Shown piece by piece: positions 46,360 to 54,727 of a DNA stretch of 64,000 bases. Positions within the stretch are counted from its first letter, which is position 1. Every line of letters starts with the position of its first letter. The translations under genes were made by a program, and so were the position numbers. The DNA lies in contig NZ_JAMXKF010000001.1 in NCBI RefSeq assembly GCF_024220585.1, positions 1,391,478-1,455,477 of the forward strand. The letters are read 5' to 3'. The DNA is from Dyadobacter diqingensis. GTDB lineage: Bacteria; Bacteroidota; Bacteroidia; Cytophagales; Spirosomataceae. Under the pieces are notes generated by a model. The model searched no databases. It was not told where the DNA came from and saw only the letters and a program-made list of their open reading frames with translations.

Positions 46360-47751
46360 ATGGACGAGCAACAGCCAAACCAAAACAGTGATTATCAGCA
46401 TGGCTACACCAGTGGCCTTGAAGGATTGGACCGTCAGGTTTATGAAGCATATTTGTCAAGCAATGTAAGTCACGACTGGGTCCTGGATCGCCTTAATCAA
46501 AAGAGATCCGAACTGGACACAGTTAAAAATAAAAGGCAGGAAACAATTCAGCTTCACAAGCAGTCCTACGATAAGCTTCAGGATCAGGTGATGGGTGTGA
46601 ATCACAGCGCTAAAAGAATTAAAGAGCTTGATTCTTCTGTTTCGGATATCAACCAGCAGACCGAAGAACTGAAAGAAAAGCGTAAAGATTCCGCGCCTTA
46701 TTATTCGCTGATTGCCGGGTTGATTTTTCTGGTTGCAGGTATTTCCTTCATTGCCGGTGACCTTATTATTTCTCACGAAATTGTAGCGTACGCCTTAAAT
46801 ATCCGCAACCCGAACGAAGCCTGGGCTTTTGCGATTGGTTTGGCGATGTTATCTGTTTTGCTTAAACCGGCCTACGATCGTTTGATTGAAGAGCCTTATC
46901 AAAAAGGTGATTCTCCCAAAGCAAAATCACGTTACGCAAATTTTAAGCTGATCTTATCGATTTTCACGATTGTCACACTGATAGTATTGGGTTGGTTCCG
47001 TTACGAAGCTTACCGCACAGATAAGCTGAAAGAAGCAATCAACAAATCGGTGAAGAGTTTGCAGCTTAATGCGGTTGATCCGTTAACAGGAGCACCTATC
47101 AACAGCCCGGAGCTTACCAACAAAATTGAAAAGGCATTACAAAATTCAGATCAGATGAATCTGGATCTTGTTAACAGTCCGTGGGCCTTGTTGTCTTTCG
47201 TATTAAGCGGTGTTTTGTTTGCCATCGCGGGTGCAATCTCGCTGGGCATGGCGCTGCCTGTTTTGCAGGGATTTTGGCTCCGTTGGTTGCAGATTGACCC
47301 CAAATTGTGGAGATTGAGAAGACGCAGAAAAAAAATCGAAAAACAACTGGAAGACTTGCAGGTAATTATTACCCAGCAGCTGACCCAGAAAAGTATACTT
47401 GAAAATGATATCGCCGTGCTGCCAACCTGGGAAGAGTTAAAACAGGAAGAAGCAGATATCCGCACGGAAATAGAAAATCTGGAAGAGGAACGTAAACTTA
47501 CGCTTACGGATAGCCGTATCCAGTCATTTGGTGACGGTTATGCACACGGACAAGTTACCCGTGATATCATGAGTGAGGAAGAATATGAACATTGGAGAAA
47601 TGGACATATGACGGTTTCAAATCTGGCTTTGCGAGCGAAATCAACCGCGTCTGACAGGGCTGTTACACGAACCAAAAGTTCGGGTATGCGTCCACATCAA
47701 GCAATACGAAAAGCGATCACCGATCGGTTCGATGAAAACAATTCGTTGTGA
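46360..47751 (+). CDS. Coiled-coil membrane protein B, unknown function
   Basis: The N-terminus has a Gly/Tyr motif (HGYTSGLEGLDRQVYEAYLS), then a coiled coil (about 45-110; ELDTVKNKRQETIQLHKQSY). Four membrane helices follow (YSLIAGLIFLVAGISFIAGD, AWAFAIGLAMLSVLL, LILSIFTIVTLIVLGWF, ALLSFVLSGVLFAIAGAISL), then a second coiled coil (KKIEKQLEDLQVIITQQLTQ). A second copy of the Gly motif lies near the end (FGDGYAHGQVTRDIMSEEEY). The layout copies the previous gene. It is followed by GNAT after 42 bp. Confidence 0.78.
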   Translation: MDEQQPNQNSDYQHGYTSGLEGLDRQVYEAYLSSNVSHDWVLDRLNQKRSELDTVKNKRQETIQLHKQSYDKLQDQVMGVNHSAKRIKELDSSVSDINQQTEELKEKRKDSAPYYSLIAGLIFLVAGISFIAGDLIISHEIVAYALNIRNPNEAWAFAIGLAMLSVLLKPAYDRLIEEPYQKGDSPKAKSRYANFKLILSIFTIVTLIVLGWFRYEAYRTDKLKEAINKSVKSLQLNAVDPLTGAPINSPELTNKIEKALQNSDQMNLDLVNSPWALLSFVLSGVLFAIAGAISLGMALPVLQGFWLRWLQIDPKLWRLRRRRKKIEKQLEDLQVIITQQLTQKSILENDIAVLPTWEELKQEEADIRTEIENLEEERKLTLTDSRIQSFGDGYAHGQVTRDIMSEEEYEHWRNGHMTVSNLALRAKSTASDRAVTRTKSSGMRPHQAIRKAITDRFDENNSL

Positions 47752-47793
47752 TTTTCGTAAATTGGGCTTTTGATTTGACTATTTAACTTTAAG

Positions 47794-48303
47794 ATGCTTC
47801 AAAGCCCTCGTTTGGATATTGTTCCGTGTGACGACACCCTTTTTGACGCGATCCGTATGGGCAACAATGTGCTTGGTCGTGTTATGGGTGTCAATGTGCC
47901 TAAGAAATGGACAGAATTCCGTGATACTTTTACGCCTTCCTACCACCGTTGGAAGGCGCATCCTCCCCTCCGTCTCTGGTGGGTATACCTTATTGTTTAT
48001 AAGCCCGGCAATATTTTGATCGGCTCCTGTGGTTACAAAGGCGAGCCTGATTCCAACGGGACTGTGGAAATCGGTTATGAAATAACACCGACTCATCGTT
48101 CTATGGGTTTGGCTACTGAAACTGCCCGTGCATTGGTGGAGCATGCTTTTACACAAAGTGGTGTGTTAAAAGTAGTTGCCCATACACTGGCCGAAGAAAA
48201 CGCCTCCGGTCATATTCTCGAAAAACTCGGGTTTGACAGAACCGATGATATCCATGATTCCGAAGAAGGCCCGCTCTGGCGTTGGGAAATTTTAAAAAGA
48301 TAA
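47794..48303 (+). CDS. GNAT-family N-acetyltransferase (RimJ/RimL-like)
   Basis: The core acetyl-CoA region reads GSCGYKGEPDSNGTVEIGYE, then HRSMGLATETARALVEHAF and VVAHTLAEENASGHILEKLG, with the usual end F-D. This is the RimJ/RimL-type GNAT fold at normal length (169 aa). The acceptor, protein or small molecule, is unknown. It is in the cytoplasm. Confidence 0.88.
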   Translation: MLQSPRLDIVPCDDTLFDAIRMGNNVLGRVMGVNVPKKWTEFRDTFTPSYHRWKAHPPLRLWWVYLIVYKPGNILIGSCGYKGEPDSNGTVEIGYEITPTHRSMGLATETARALVEHAFTQSGVLKVVAHTLAEENASGHILEKLGFDRTDDIHDSEEGPLWRWEILKR

Positions 48304-48444
48304 AACTGTAACGAAATATGGCTATCGAAATCGTGGCAGATTATTTTTATCCGAAATTAAATTGGACAGATTCAATAATAATTTGTCTCGATTTCTTAAC
48401 TTAAAATCCTGAAAGCACCTTTATCCACATTTGAGCCCGAACCC

Positions 48445-50154
48445 ATGATTGCCATATCCAAAGAAACATATCCCTGGCTAAAATATTACACGCCGGGCGT
48501 TCCTTACGAAATTGATCCGGAAGCCTATTCATCACTGGTTGAGCTGATCGAAACCGGATTCAGGTTATACAAGGACCGGTCTGCATATGCCAACATGGGA
48601 AAGGAACTCACCTATGGAAAACTGGATGAGCTATCCAGGAATTTCGCCTCTTATCTGCAAAGTCTGGGGCTAAGGAAAGGTGACCGGATTGCCATTCAAA
48701 TGCCTAATTTACTGCAATACCCCGTTGCCATGTTTGGTGCCTTGCGGGCAGGACTTATTGTGGTAAACACCAACCCGCTGTATACGCCTCGGGAAATGCA
48801 GCACCAGTTTAAAGACTCGGGCGTGAAGGCTATTGTTATACTGGCCAACTTTGCCTCGCATCTCGAAAAAATTGTAGCCAATACCGATATCAAACATGTT
48901 GTGATTACCGAAATTGGTGATATGCTGGGCTTCCCTAAAAAGTTTATCGTCAACGCCGTTGTCAAGTATGTCAAAAAGATGGTTCCTGCCTATCATATCC
49001 CGGGTTCCGTTTCTTTTCATAACGCACTTTCAGCCGGGTCAGGGCTTACTTACGAAAAGCCGGAAGTCAATAATGCCGATATCGCTTTTATTCAATATAC
49101 AGGCGGCACTACCGGTGTTTCCAAAGGTGCATTACTTACACACCGCAACCTGATCGCCAATGTTGAGGCCAACAGCGCATGGCTAAAACCAATCATGGCA
49201 GATATGGAAGCGCCTGTTTTCGTAGCAGCACTTCCGCTCTACCATGTCTATGCTCTTACGGTCAATGCACTTTCAGGTATTAAAATCGGTGCAATGAATG
49301 TGTTGATCACCAATCCGCGTGATATGAACGCGTTTATTGCCGATCTCAAAAAATATAAGATCAATGTTTTCACCGGGGTTAATACCATGTTTAATGGGTT
49401 AATGAACAATCCCAAATTCAGCGAAGTGGATTTCAGTCAGCTAAAGGCTACTTCTGCCGGAGGTATGGCCTTGCAAAAAGTGGTGGCTGAAAGATGGCTC
49501 GCAGCAACGGGTTGTGCGGCAACGGAGGGATATGGACTATCGGAAACGTCTCCTGTTTTATCATCTAATTTACTGGTTGGAGAAAACCGGATCGGGACCA
49601 TTGGTATTCCCTGGCCGAGTACAGCACTTCGCATTTTACGGGAAGATGGTACCTGGGCTGACACCGGCGAAGTGGGTGAAATCTGTGCTTCGGGGCCTCA
49701 GGTGATGCTAGGTTATTTCAACCGTCCCGACGAAACGGCTCAGGTAATTTTTGAACAGGATGGTATGCGCTGGTTTAAAACAGGCGACCTCGGTTATGAA
49801 GATGCTGACGGCTATTTCAAAATTGTCGACCGGAAAAAAGATATGATCCTGGTTTCCGGGTTCAATGTTTATCCGAATGAAGTGGAAGATGTGGTTGCAC
49901 AATGTCCCGGTGTGCTGGAAGTTGCCTGTGTCGGTATTCCTGACGACAAGTCGGGAGAGCTGGTGAAATTGTTTATCGTAAAAAAAGATCCTGAACTGAC
50001 CGAAGAAACCGTCAGAGCATTCTGTAAGGAAAACCTGACTGCCTATAAATGTCCGAAAAAAATAGAGTTCAGAACCGAACTTCCGAAAACAAATGTTGGT
50101 AAAATTCTGAGAAGAGCTTTGCGTGAGGAGGAGATTGCCAAGCTGAACAAATAG
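48445..50154 (+). CDS. fadD: Long-chain fatty-acid-CoA ligase (FadD-like)
   Basis: The adenylate-forming enzyme motifs are all present: IQYTGGTTGVSKGALLTHRN (P-loop), ATEGYGLSETSPVL, RWFKTGDLGYEDADGYF, VDRKKDMILVSGFNVYPNEV and the C-terminal catalytic Lys in PKTNVGKILRRALRE. Length 569 and overall order match FadD. It activates fatty acids with ATP and CoA at the inner membrane. It stands alone between GNAT and a toxin-antitoxin pair. Confidence 0.94.
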   Translation: MIAISKETYPWLKYYTPGVPYEIDPEAYSSLVELIETGFRLYKDRSAYANMGKELTYGKLDELSRNFASYLQSLGLRKGDRIAIQMPNLLQYPVAMFGALRAGLIVVNTNPLYTPREMQHQFKDSGVKAIVILANFASHLEKIVANTDIKHVVITEIGDMLGFPKKFIVNAVVKYVKKMVPAYHIPGSVSFHNALSAGSGLTYEKPEVNNADIAFIQYTGGTTGVSKGALLTHRNLIANVEANSAWLKPIMADMEAPVFVAALPLYHVYALTVNALSGIKIGAMNVLITNPRDMNAFIADLKKYKINVFTGVNTMFNGLMNNPKFSEVDFSQLKATSAGGMALQKVVAERWLAATGCAATEGYGLSETSPVLSSNLLVGENRIGTIGIPWPSTALRILREDGTWADTGEVGEICASGPQVMLGYFNRPDETAQVIFEQDGMRWFKTGDLGYEDADGYFKIVDRKKDMILVSGFNVYPNEVEDVVAQCPGVLEVACVGIPDDKSGELVKLFIVKKDPELTEETVRAFCKENLTAYKCPKKIEFRTELPKTNVGKILRRALREEEIAKLNK

Positions 50155-50230
50155 AATGATTTTTCGGTTATAGTGGCGAAGAGGGATTCGCGTTGTTCCA
50201 AGAATTACCATAAAACTTATTTCAAAGACC

Positions 50231-50467
50231 ATGAAACAAGTAGTGCTTAATATTCCGGAAAGTCAATTTGAGTTTTTTATGAAGCTTGTTCATTCATTAG
50301 ATTTCGTTCAGGTTCAGGGGCCCGTAAAAATTGAGGATGGGTTGACTGAGACTCAAAAAGAAACCTGGAAAAATATCAAAACAGGTTTTGAAGAGATGAG
50401 AATGGTCGAAAAAGGTATCATCAAAGCCAGACCTGTACAGTTCCTCCTTAATGAACTTGAGGAATAA
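50231..50467 (+). CDS. Antitoxin of a RelE-type toxin-antitoxin pair
   Basis: The 78-aa protein has an N-terminal strand (KQVVLNIPESQFEFFMKLV), a middle helix rich in Lys and Glu (TETQKETWKNIKTGFEEMRM), and an acidic C-terminal tail (ARPVQFLLNELEE) likely to wrap the toxin. Size, place and one-base overlap with the toxin gene mark it as the antitoxin. No clear DNA-binding motif of a named class is visible, so the family is unsure. Confidence 0.75.
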   Translation: MKQVVLNIPESQFEFFMKLVHSLDFVQVQGPVKIEDGLTETQKETWKNIKTGFEEMRMVEKGIIKARPVQFLLNELEE

Positions 50468-50796
50468 TGTTCGATATTTATACGATCAGTAATTTTGACC
50501 GCGAGTTTAAAAAACTGGCAAAAAAATACCCTTCGATTATTTTAGATCTGCAAATTCTTATCGGTAAACTTGCAGAAAACCCCTTCCAAGGTGATCCGTT
50601 AGGTAAAGATTGCTATAAAGTGAGAATGGCAATCACTTCCAAAAATAAAGGTAAATCAGGCGGATCCAGAGTTATAACATGTGTAAAAATTGCAAACCAA
50701 TCCGTTACACTGCTTTCAGTTTATGATAAATCCTCTCAAGATGATATTCCTGATGCATTTTTAATTCAACTTCTAGAGGCCAATTACCTTCTGTGA
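50467..50796 (+). CDS. RelE/ParE-family toxin
   Basis: The 109-aa basic protein fits the RelE/ParE fold: NFDREFKKLAKKYPSIILDL, LAENPFQGDPLGKDCYKVRM, KSGGSRVITCVKIANQSVTL and LLSVYDKSSQDD. The conserved Lys/Arg positions and KSGGSRVI strand are typical of Bacteroidota RelE-like mRNA interferases. The start ATG overlaps the antitoxin stop by one base, so translation is coupled. Confidence 0.82.
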   Translation: MFDIYTISNFDREFKKLAKKYPSIILDLQILIGKLAENPFQGDPLGKDCYKVRMAITSKNKGKSGGSRVITCVKIANQSVTLLSVYDKSSQDDIPDAFLIQLLEANYLL

Positions 50797-50943
50797 TATT
50801 GTCATCATGGCATCCAAAATCACTTTATATTTTGTAACATAACCTCACTTATTTACACCCAATCCCACCAAAAAAAATAGATTTCACTTTTGGTTTATGT
50901 ATATTTAACCAAAGAAATACTCAACCATTGAAAGTGAATTACT

Positions 50944-51675
50944 ATGAATCTACACAGGAAAACATTGGTATTATTACACGGCCATGGAATTGACGATGCG
51001 ATTTGGGATAGTGTTGATGCCTCATTGAATGAATATTACACGGTCGTCAGACCTAATATTTCTCTCTTTACTTTTTGCCAGACCGTAGAAGATTACGCGG
51101 ATGAATTGCACCGTTTCCTTACGAATGCAGTCATTGAAAAATGTACGTTGATAGGTCACTCCATGGGTGGCTATATTGCGCTGGCTTTTGCAGAAAAGTA
51201 TCCCGAAATGCTGGAAGGCTTCGGTTTATTTCATTCAACGGCTTATGCCGACGACGAATCAAAAAAACACCAGCGCAACCAGACCATTGACCTGCTCCGG
51301 ACCTACGGGACAGAAATGTTCGTCAAAAACACTGCCGCAAATTTATACGGCGACCGTTTCAAAGAACTCTATCCTAACAAGATTAAAGAACATATCGACC
51401 GTTATGGAAAATTGCCGGCAGAGGCACTGATTACCGGGATCAACGCCATGCGCAACCGTCCTGACCGCACCGCTGTTCTGGCTGCTATGCCGTTCCCTGT
51501 TCTCTTTATTATTGGTATGCAGGATAAGCTTATTCCCTTTGAAAGCTGCATCAGTTTGTCGGAATATCCGAAACAAAGTTATCCGTTTATCCTCGCCGAA
51601 GCTGGCCATATGGGTATGGTAGAGCGCCCCGACGCCTCTGCCCGTATGATAAGTTGGTATATGGGGAGAATATAA
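50944..51675 (+). CDS. Alpha/beta-fold hydrolase
   Basis: The protein has LVLLHGHGIDDAIWDSVD (oxyanion region), nucleophile elbow GHSMGGYIALAFAEKYP, a strand PVLFIIGMQDKLIPF with the acid candidate, and the catalytic-His candidate in LAEAGHMGMVERPD. There is no signal peptide. It belongs to the BioH/menaquinone-type hydrolase superfamily; the substrate is unknown. Confidence 0.88.
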   Translation: MNLHRKTLVLLHGHGIDDAIWDSVDASLNEYYTVVRPNISLFTFCQTVEDYADELHRFLTNAVIEKCTLIGHSMGGYIALAFAEKYPEMLEGFGLFHSTAYADDESKKHQRNQTIDLLRTYGTEMFVKNTAANLYGDRFKELYPNKIKEHIDRYGKLPAEALITGINAMRNRPDRTAVLAAMPFPVLFIIGMQDKLIPFESCISLSEYPKQSYPFILAEAGHMGMVERPDASARMISWYMGRI

Positions 51676-51706
51676 TTATCAGAAAATCAGATTATATTTA
51701 TAAAAA

Positions 51707-51751
51707 AAACAAGCCGGCTTTCATTATCTGAAACAGAATTCCGGCTTGTTT
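51707..51751 (+). terminator. Terminator abutting the next start codon
   Basis: An 11-bp perfect stem (51707-51717 with 51741-51751) with a 23-nt loop lies 32 bp after the hydrolase stop and ends 11 bp before the next ATG. It either ends the upstream transcript or lies in the 5' leader of the lipase-like gene. Confidence 0.7.
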
Positions 51752-51762
51752 CCTATAACGAT

Positions 51763-52980
51763 ATGCAAAAGAAAATTTCTACACTCCTATTCCGTAATAC
51801 CTGGGCGTTATTCATCTGGTGTTTCCTGCTCCTGACCGCCTGTACACACAACACCGAGGTCGTCGATCCGGAACCTGTTGAGAATAAGTATCTGAAAGAA
51901 AGCACTTTTCTGCAAGATATCACGAAGGAGCAGATTGCAAAAGAAGCTACCGCTATCAGCCCTTTGCTGACTTCTTATGCAAAAAACGCTGTCAAGGTTT
52001 ATAAAATAACATACAAAACAACCAACACAGACGGTGCTGAAATTACCGCCTCAGGCGCTGTGATTATGCCCGTGTCGGATACACCTGTGTCCATGATCAG
52101 CGTACAGCACGGGACTATCACGACTGATGCAGCTGCGCCGTCCAATTTCCAGGCAGGCTCCGAGGCTGCTTCTTTTGGGACATTGTTTGCATCCATTGGG
52201 TACATCATCGTTTATCCTGACTACATTGGTTATGGAGCTTCCAAAAATGTACCTCACCCGTATGAACACAGAGCCAGCCTCGCTTCCTCTACCCTGGACA
52301 TGCTTCGTGCTGCCAAGGAATTGGTAAAAGCCCAAACGGCTGTAAAATGGAATGATAAATTATACCTTGCCGGATATTCCGAAGGCGGTTATGCTACGAT
52401 GTCTCTGCAAAAGAAAATTGAAGAGGAAGCTTCATCCGAGTTTAATCTGAAGGCATCAAGCTGTGGTGCCGGTGCTTATGACAAAACTGCTTTTATGAAA
52501 TATGTCATCAACAGCTCTGTCAGCAATGTCGCCTCTTATAACTCGCTGTACTTGTGGGTAATGCTGACTTATGACAGAATTTACAAGCTAAACAAACCCA
52601 AGACGTATTATTTCAAGGAGCCGTTTGCTACGCAGATTGATAAATTGGGGATAGAAAATCCGATTAATGTCAGCTTCAACACCATCCTGAACGACTCCTT
52701 TAAAACGGCGGTCAATTCAGGTACCGATACCGGGTTTATCGCGGCCATCGGAGACAATGATGTGTATAACTGGAAACCTAAAACGCCAACCCGGTTGGTA
52801 CATGGCGACAAAGACCCGCTGGTTTTTTACTTCAATTCTGTCAATGCCGTAACCGCCATGAAAAAGCTGGGGGCCGCGGATGTAGAGCTGGTAACAGTGC
52901 CCGGCGGTACTCACTCATCGTCGATCACCACCTATTTGCTAACAACTTTGGGTTTCTTTACAACTGCTCAATATCAATAA
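51763..52980 (+). CDS. Secretory-lipase-like alpha/beta hydrolase lipoprotein
   Basis: The signal ends with lipobox LLTAC (Cys at residue 27). The hydrolase has IISVQHGTITTD-like beta strands (SMISVQHGTITTDAAAPSNF), YPDYIGYGASKNVPHPYEHR, the nucleophile motif GYSEGGYATMSLQKKIEE, VHGDKDPLVFY (acid) and PGGTHSSS (His). The order matches secretory lipase/feruloyl-esterase-type proteins. It is probably an esterase facing the periplasm or surface. A terminator hairpin lies just before its start. Confidence 0.82.
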   Translation: MQKKISTLLFRNTWALFIWCFLLLTACTHNTEVVDPEPVENKYLKESTFLQDITKEQIAKEATAISPLLTSYAKNAVKVYKITYKTTNTDGAEITASGAVIMPVSDTPVSMISVQHGTITTDAAAPSNFQAGSEAASFGTLFASIGYIIVYPDYIGYGASKNVPHPYEHRASLASSTLDMLRAAKELVKAQTAVKWNDKLYLAGYSEGGYATMSLQKKIEEEASSEFNLKASSCGAGAYDKTAFMKYVINSSVSNVASYNSLYLWVMLTYDRIYKLNKPKTYYFKEPFATQIDKLGIENPINVSFNTILNDSFKTAVNSGTDTGFIAAIGDNDVYNWKPKTPTRLVHGDKDPLVFYFNSVNAVTAMKKLGAADVELVTVPGGTHSSSITTYLLTTLGFFTTAQYQ

Positions 52981-52986
52981 AACATT

Positions 52987-52994
52987 TATCTTTG
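52987..52994 (+). promoter_or_regulatory. -7 box for the cysM leader transcript
   Basis: TATCTTTG matches the Bacteroidota -7 consensus TAnnTTTG. No good -33 TTTG is seen at the usual distance. Transcription would start near 53000, about 20 nt before the leader ORF. Confidence 0.45.
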
Positions 52995-53011
52995 CGATCA
53001 ATTTAGTCTAT

Positions 53012-53108
53012 CAGACAAATATGGTTGCCAGCAGAACATCTTTTTTCTCTCAGTCAAATCATCGGTTCGAAGTGAACCGGTGTGGTGATGTACGATGTTG
53101 TTTGTCTG
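53012..53108 (+). promoter_or_regulatory. Candidate cysteine-responsive leader upstream of cysM
   Basis: Two 8-base segments (CAGACAAA at 53012-53019 and TTTGTCTG at 53101-53108) are exact complements and bracket the leader ORF. Inside is a hairpin with stem CATCGGTTC / GAACCGGTG (53060-53068 with 53074-53082, one G-T pair). The 3' arm of the long-range stem starts at the third base of the last Cys codon, so a ribosome stalled there would block pairing. The mechanism is inferred. Confidence 0.55.
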
Positions 53109-53116
53109 TAAAATGA
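53021..53116 (+). CDS. Candidate Cys-containing leader peptide of cysM (31 aa)
   Basis: ATG at 53021 and TGA at 53114-53116 define a 31-codon frame ending 35 bp before the cysM start codon. The peptide begins MVASRTSFFSQSN and ends RCGDVRCCLSVK, with Cys at 21, 26 and 27 among the last 11 residues. The Cys run near the stop and the place before a cysteine synthase are what a cysteine-sensing leader would need. Read by eye; no homologue known to me. Confidence 0.55.
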   Translation: MVASRTSFFSQSNHRFEVNRCGDVRCCLSVK

Positions 53117-53151
53117 CATTCTAATTTCACATCACATTTTATAATTCGCCC

Positions 53152-54024
53152 ATGTCCGCACTTCTTGATTTAGTAGGAAATACCCCATTAGTTGAATTAA
53201 ACCGCATTAATCCCAATCCCAACGTTAAACTTTACGGTAAACTTGAAGGGAATAATCCGGGTGGCAGTGTAAAAGACCGCGCTGCTTACAGTATGATCAA
53301 AGGCGCGCTGGATCGCGGAGAAATTAAGCCAGGCACAAAACTGATCGAGGCTACGAGTGGTAACACCGGTATCGCACTGGCCATGATCGCCCGACTTTTT
53401 GATATAGAAATTGAGTTGGTTATGCCGCAGAATTCAACCCGCGAAAGAGTCCTTACCATGGAAGCGTTCGGTGCCAAAGTGACGTTGATCGAAACAATGG
53501 AAGGCTCACGTGACTATGCCGAAGACAAAGCTAAAAACGGAGATTATCTGATGCTGAACCAGTTTGCCAATCCTGACAACTGGAAAGCCCATTACCGAAC
53601 AACAGGCCCGGAGATATTCCGTGATACCAATCAGGGCATCACACATTTCGTTTCATCCATGGGTACTACCGGTACAATTATGGGTGTCTCGCATTACCTG
53701 AAAGAACAAGATCAGAATATTCAGATTGTAGGCTGCCAGCCGACAGACGGATCCAGCATTCCGGGAATCCGGAAATGGCCGGAAGAATATCTCCCAAAAA
53801 TATTTGACAGAAACCGTGTTGACAGGGTTATCGAGGTAACGCAGGACGATGCCACCACGATGACACGCAGACTAGCAAAAGAAGAAGCAATATTTGCCGG
53901 GATGAGCAGCGGCGGTGCTGCCTGGGCAGCGGTAGAACTTGCAAAAGAACTGGAATCGGGGACAATCGTATTTATTATCTGCGACCGGGGAGACCGGTAT
54001 CTTTCAAGTGAATTGTTTGGGTAG
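53152..54024 (+). CDS. cysM: Cysteine synthase B
   Basis: The PLP-dependent O-acetylserine sulfhydrylase is clear: LDLVGNTPLVELNRI, GNNPGGSVKDRAAYSMIKGA with PLP-Lys41, EATSGNTGIALAMIA, SSMGTTGTIMGVSHYL and GMSSGGAAWAAVELAKE. The 290-aa length and SMGTTGTIMG version place it with CysM rather than CysK. It forms cysteine from O-acetylserine and sulfide or thiosulfate in the cytoplasm. A Cys-rich leader ORF lies before it and a repeat-rich spacer after it. Confidence 0.94.
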   Translation: MSALLDLVGNTPLVELNRINPNPNVKLYGKLEGNNPGGSVKDRAAYSMIKGALDRGEIKPGTKLIEATSGNTGIALAMIARLFDIEIELVMPQNSTRERVLTMEAFGAKVTLIETMEGSRDYAEDKAKNGDYLMLNQFANPDNWKAHYRTTGPEIFRDTNQGITHFVSSMGTTGTIMGVSHYLKEQDQNIQIVGCQPTDGSSIPGIRKWPEEYLPKIFDRNRVDRVIEVTQDDATTMTRRLAKEEAIFAGMSSGGAAWAAVELAKELESGTIVFIICDRGDRYLSSELFG

Positions 54025-54027
54025 TTC

Positions 54028-54150
54028 TTGGCTGTTAGCGGTCAGGTTTTAGCATTTAGCTTACCGGACACTCAGAAGTTAATACGTTTTTTCTTAGCGG
54101 TTAGCTACGAGCCAGGAGGCAAACAGCTAACCGCTAATAGCTAACAGCTA
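54028..54150. repeat. GCTAA-rich intergenic repeat with 13-bp inverted repeat
   Basis: Several variants of TTAGC / GCTAA recur over about 120 bp (for example CAGCTAACCGCTAATAGC, CTAACAGCTAA). TTAGCGGTTAGCT (54094-54106) and AGCTAACCGCTAA (54125-54137) are exact inverted copies. The hairpin may end both the cysM and the convergent membrane-protein transcripts. Confidence 0.65.
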
Positions 54151-54152
54151 AA

Positions 54153-54572
54153 TCAGAACCACGCTGCTCCCAGATTTCTGAATGGCCATGGAATAGCGGC
54201 CAGAATGATAATAAGCGCCATTGCATAAAAATACAATACGGTGCGATGTTTGTCTGCCCCGCTCAACTTCTTCGAGCGAACGCGCCCTACTGTGATCAAA
54301 ATAATCGCAATCACCATCATGAAAACGTGCTCAATGGAATAGAACCGGATTACTTTATTGCTGATCTCGCCAAAATTTACCAACGGGCTCATGGTATAAA
54401 GCACCAATCCGATCAGTAATTGTGTATGTGTTGCAATAAGAGCGAACAAATAAACTTTGCTGTCGCCTTGTTTGTTATTCTGCCAGTTTGAGTAAGCAAT
54501 GACAACTGCGGCAATTAATAATCCAAGTACAACATAACGTAAGCCCGAGTGGGCACGTATCAGAGCGTTCAT
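54153..54572 (-). CDS. Four-helix membrane protein with conserved-looking His residues
   Basis: I start at the ATG at 54572; an upstream GTG at 54635 would add 21 hydrophilic residues. Four hydrophobic helices are seen (YVVLGLLIAAVVIAY, THTQLLIGLVLYTM, VFMMVIAIILITVG, VLYFYAMALIIILAAIP). His residues fall in RAHSGLRY, ATHTQLL and IEHVFMM at helix starts, which recalls haem-binding b-type membrane proteins. That is a guess. It is convergent with cysM. Confidence 0.72.
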   Translation of the reverse strand: MNALIRAHSGLRYVVLGLLIAAVVIAYSNWQNNKQGDSKVYLFALIATHTQLLIGLVLYTMSPLVNFGEISNKVIRFYSIEHVFMMVIAIILITVGRVRSKKLSGADKHRTVLYFYAMALIIILAAIPWPFRNLGAAWF

Positions 54573-54727
54573 ATGTTTAAACGGGTTATGGTGAATCGTA
54601 AGTGTGCAAAGGTAGTTTCGAATTGAGCATATCACAACAATTGCTGTAACTGAAATTATAATTGTTTAACAGTTAATATATAAAGCGCAATATTTGCAAT
54701 AGTTTAAAAATTGAAATACAGATAAAA

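Noticed and set aside
48319..48405. 28-codon ORF between GNAT and fadD
   Set aside because: No codon bias, no neighbours in phase and no recognisable features.
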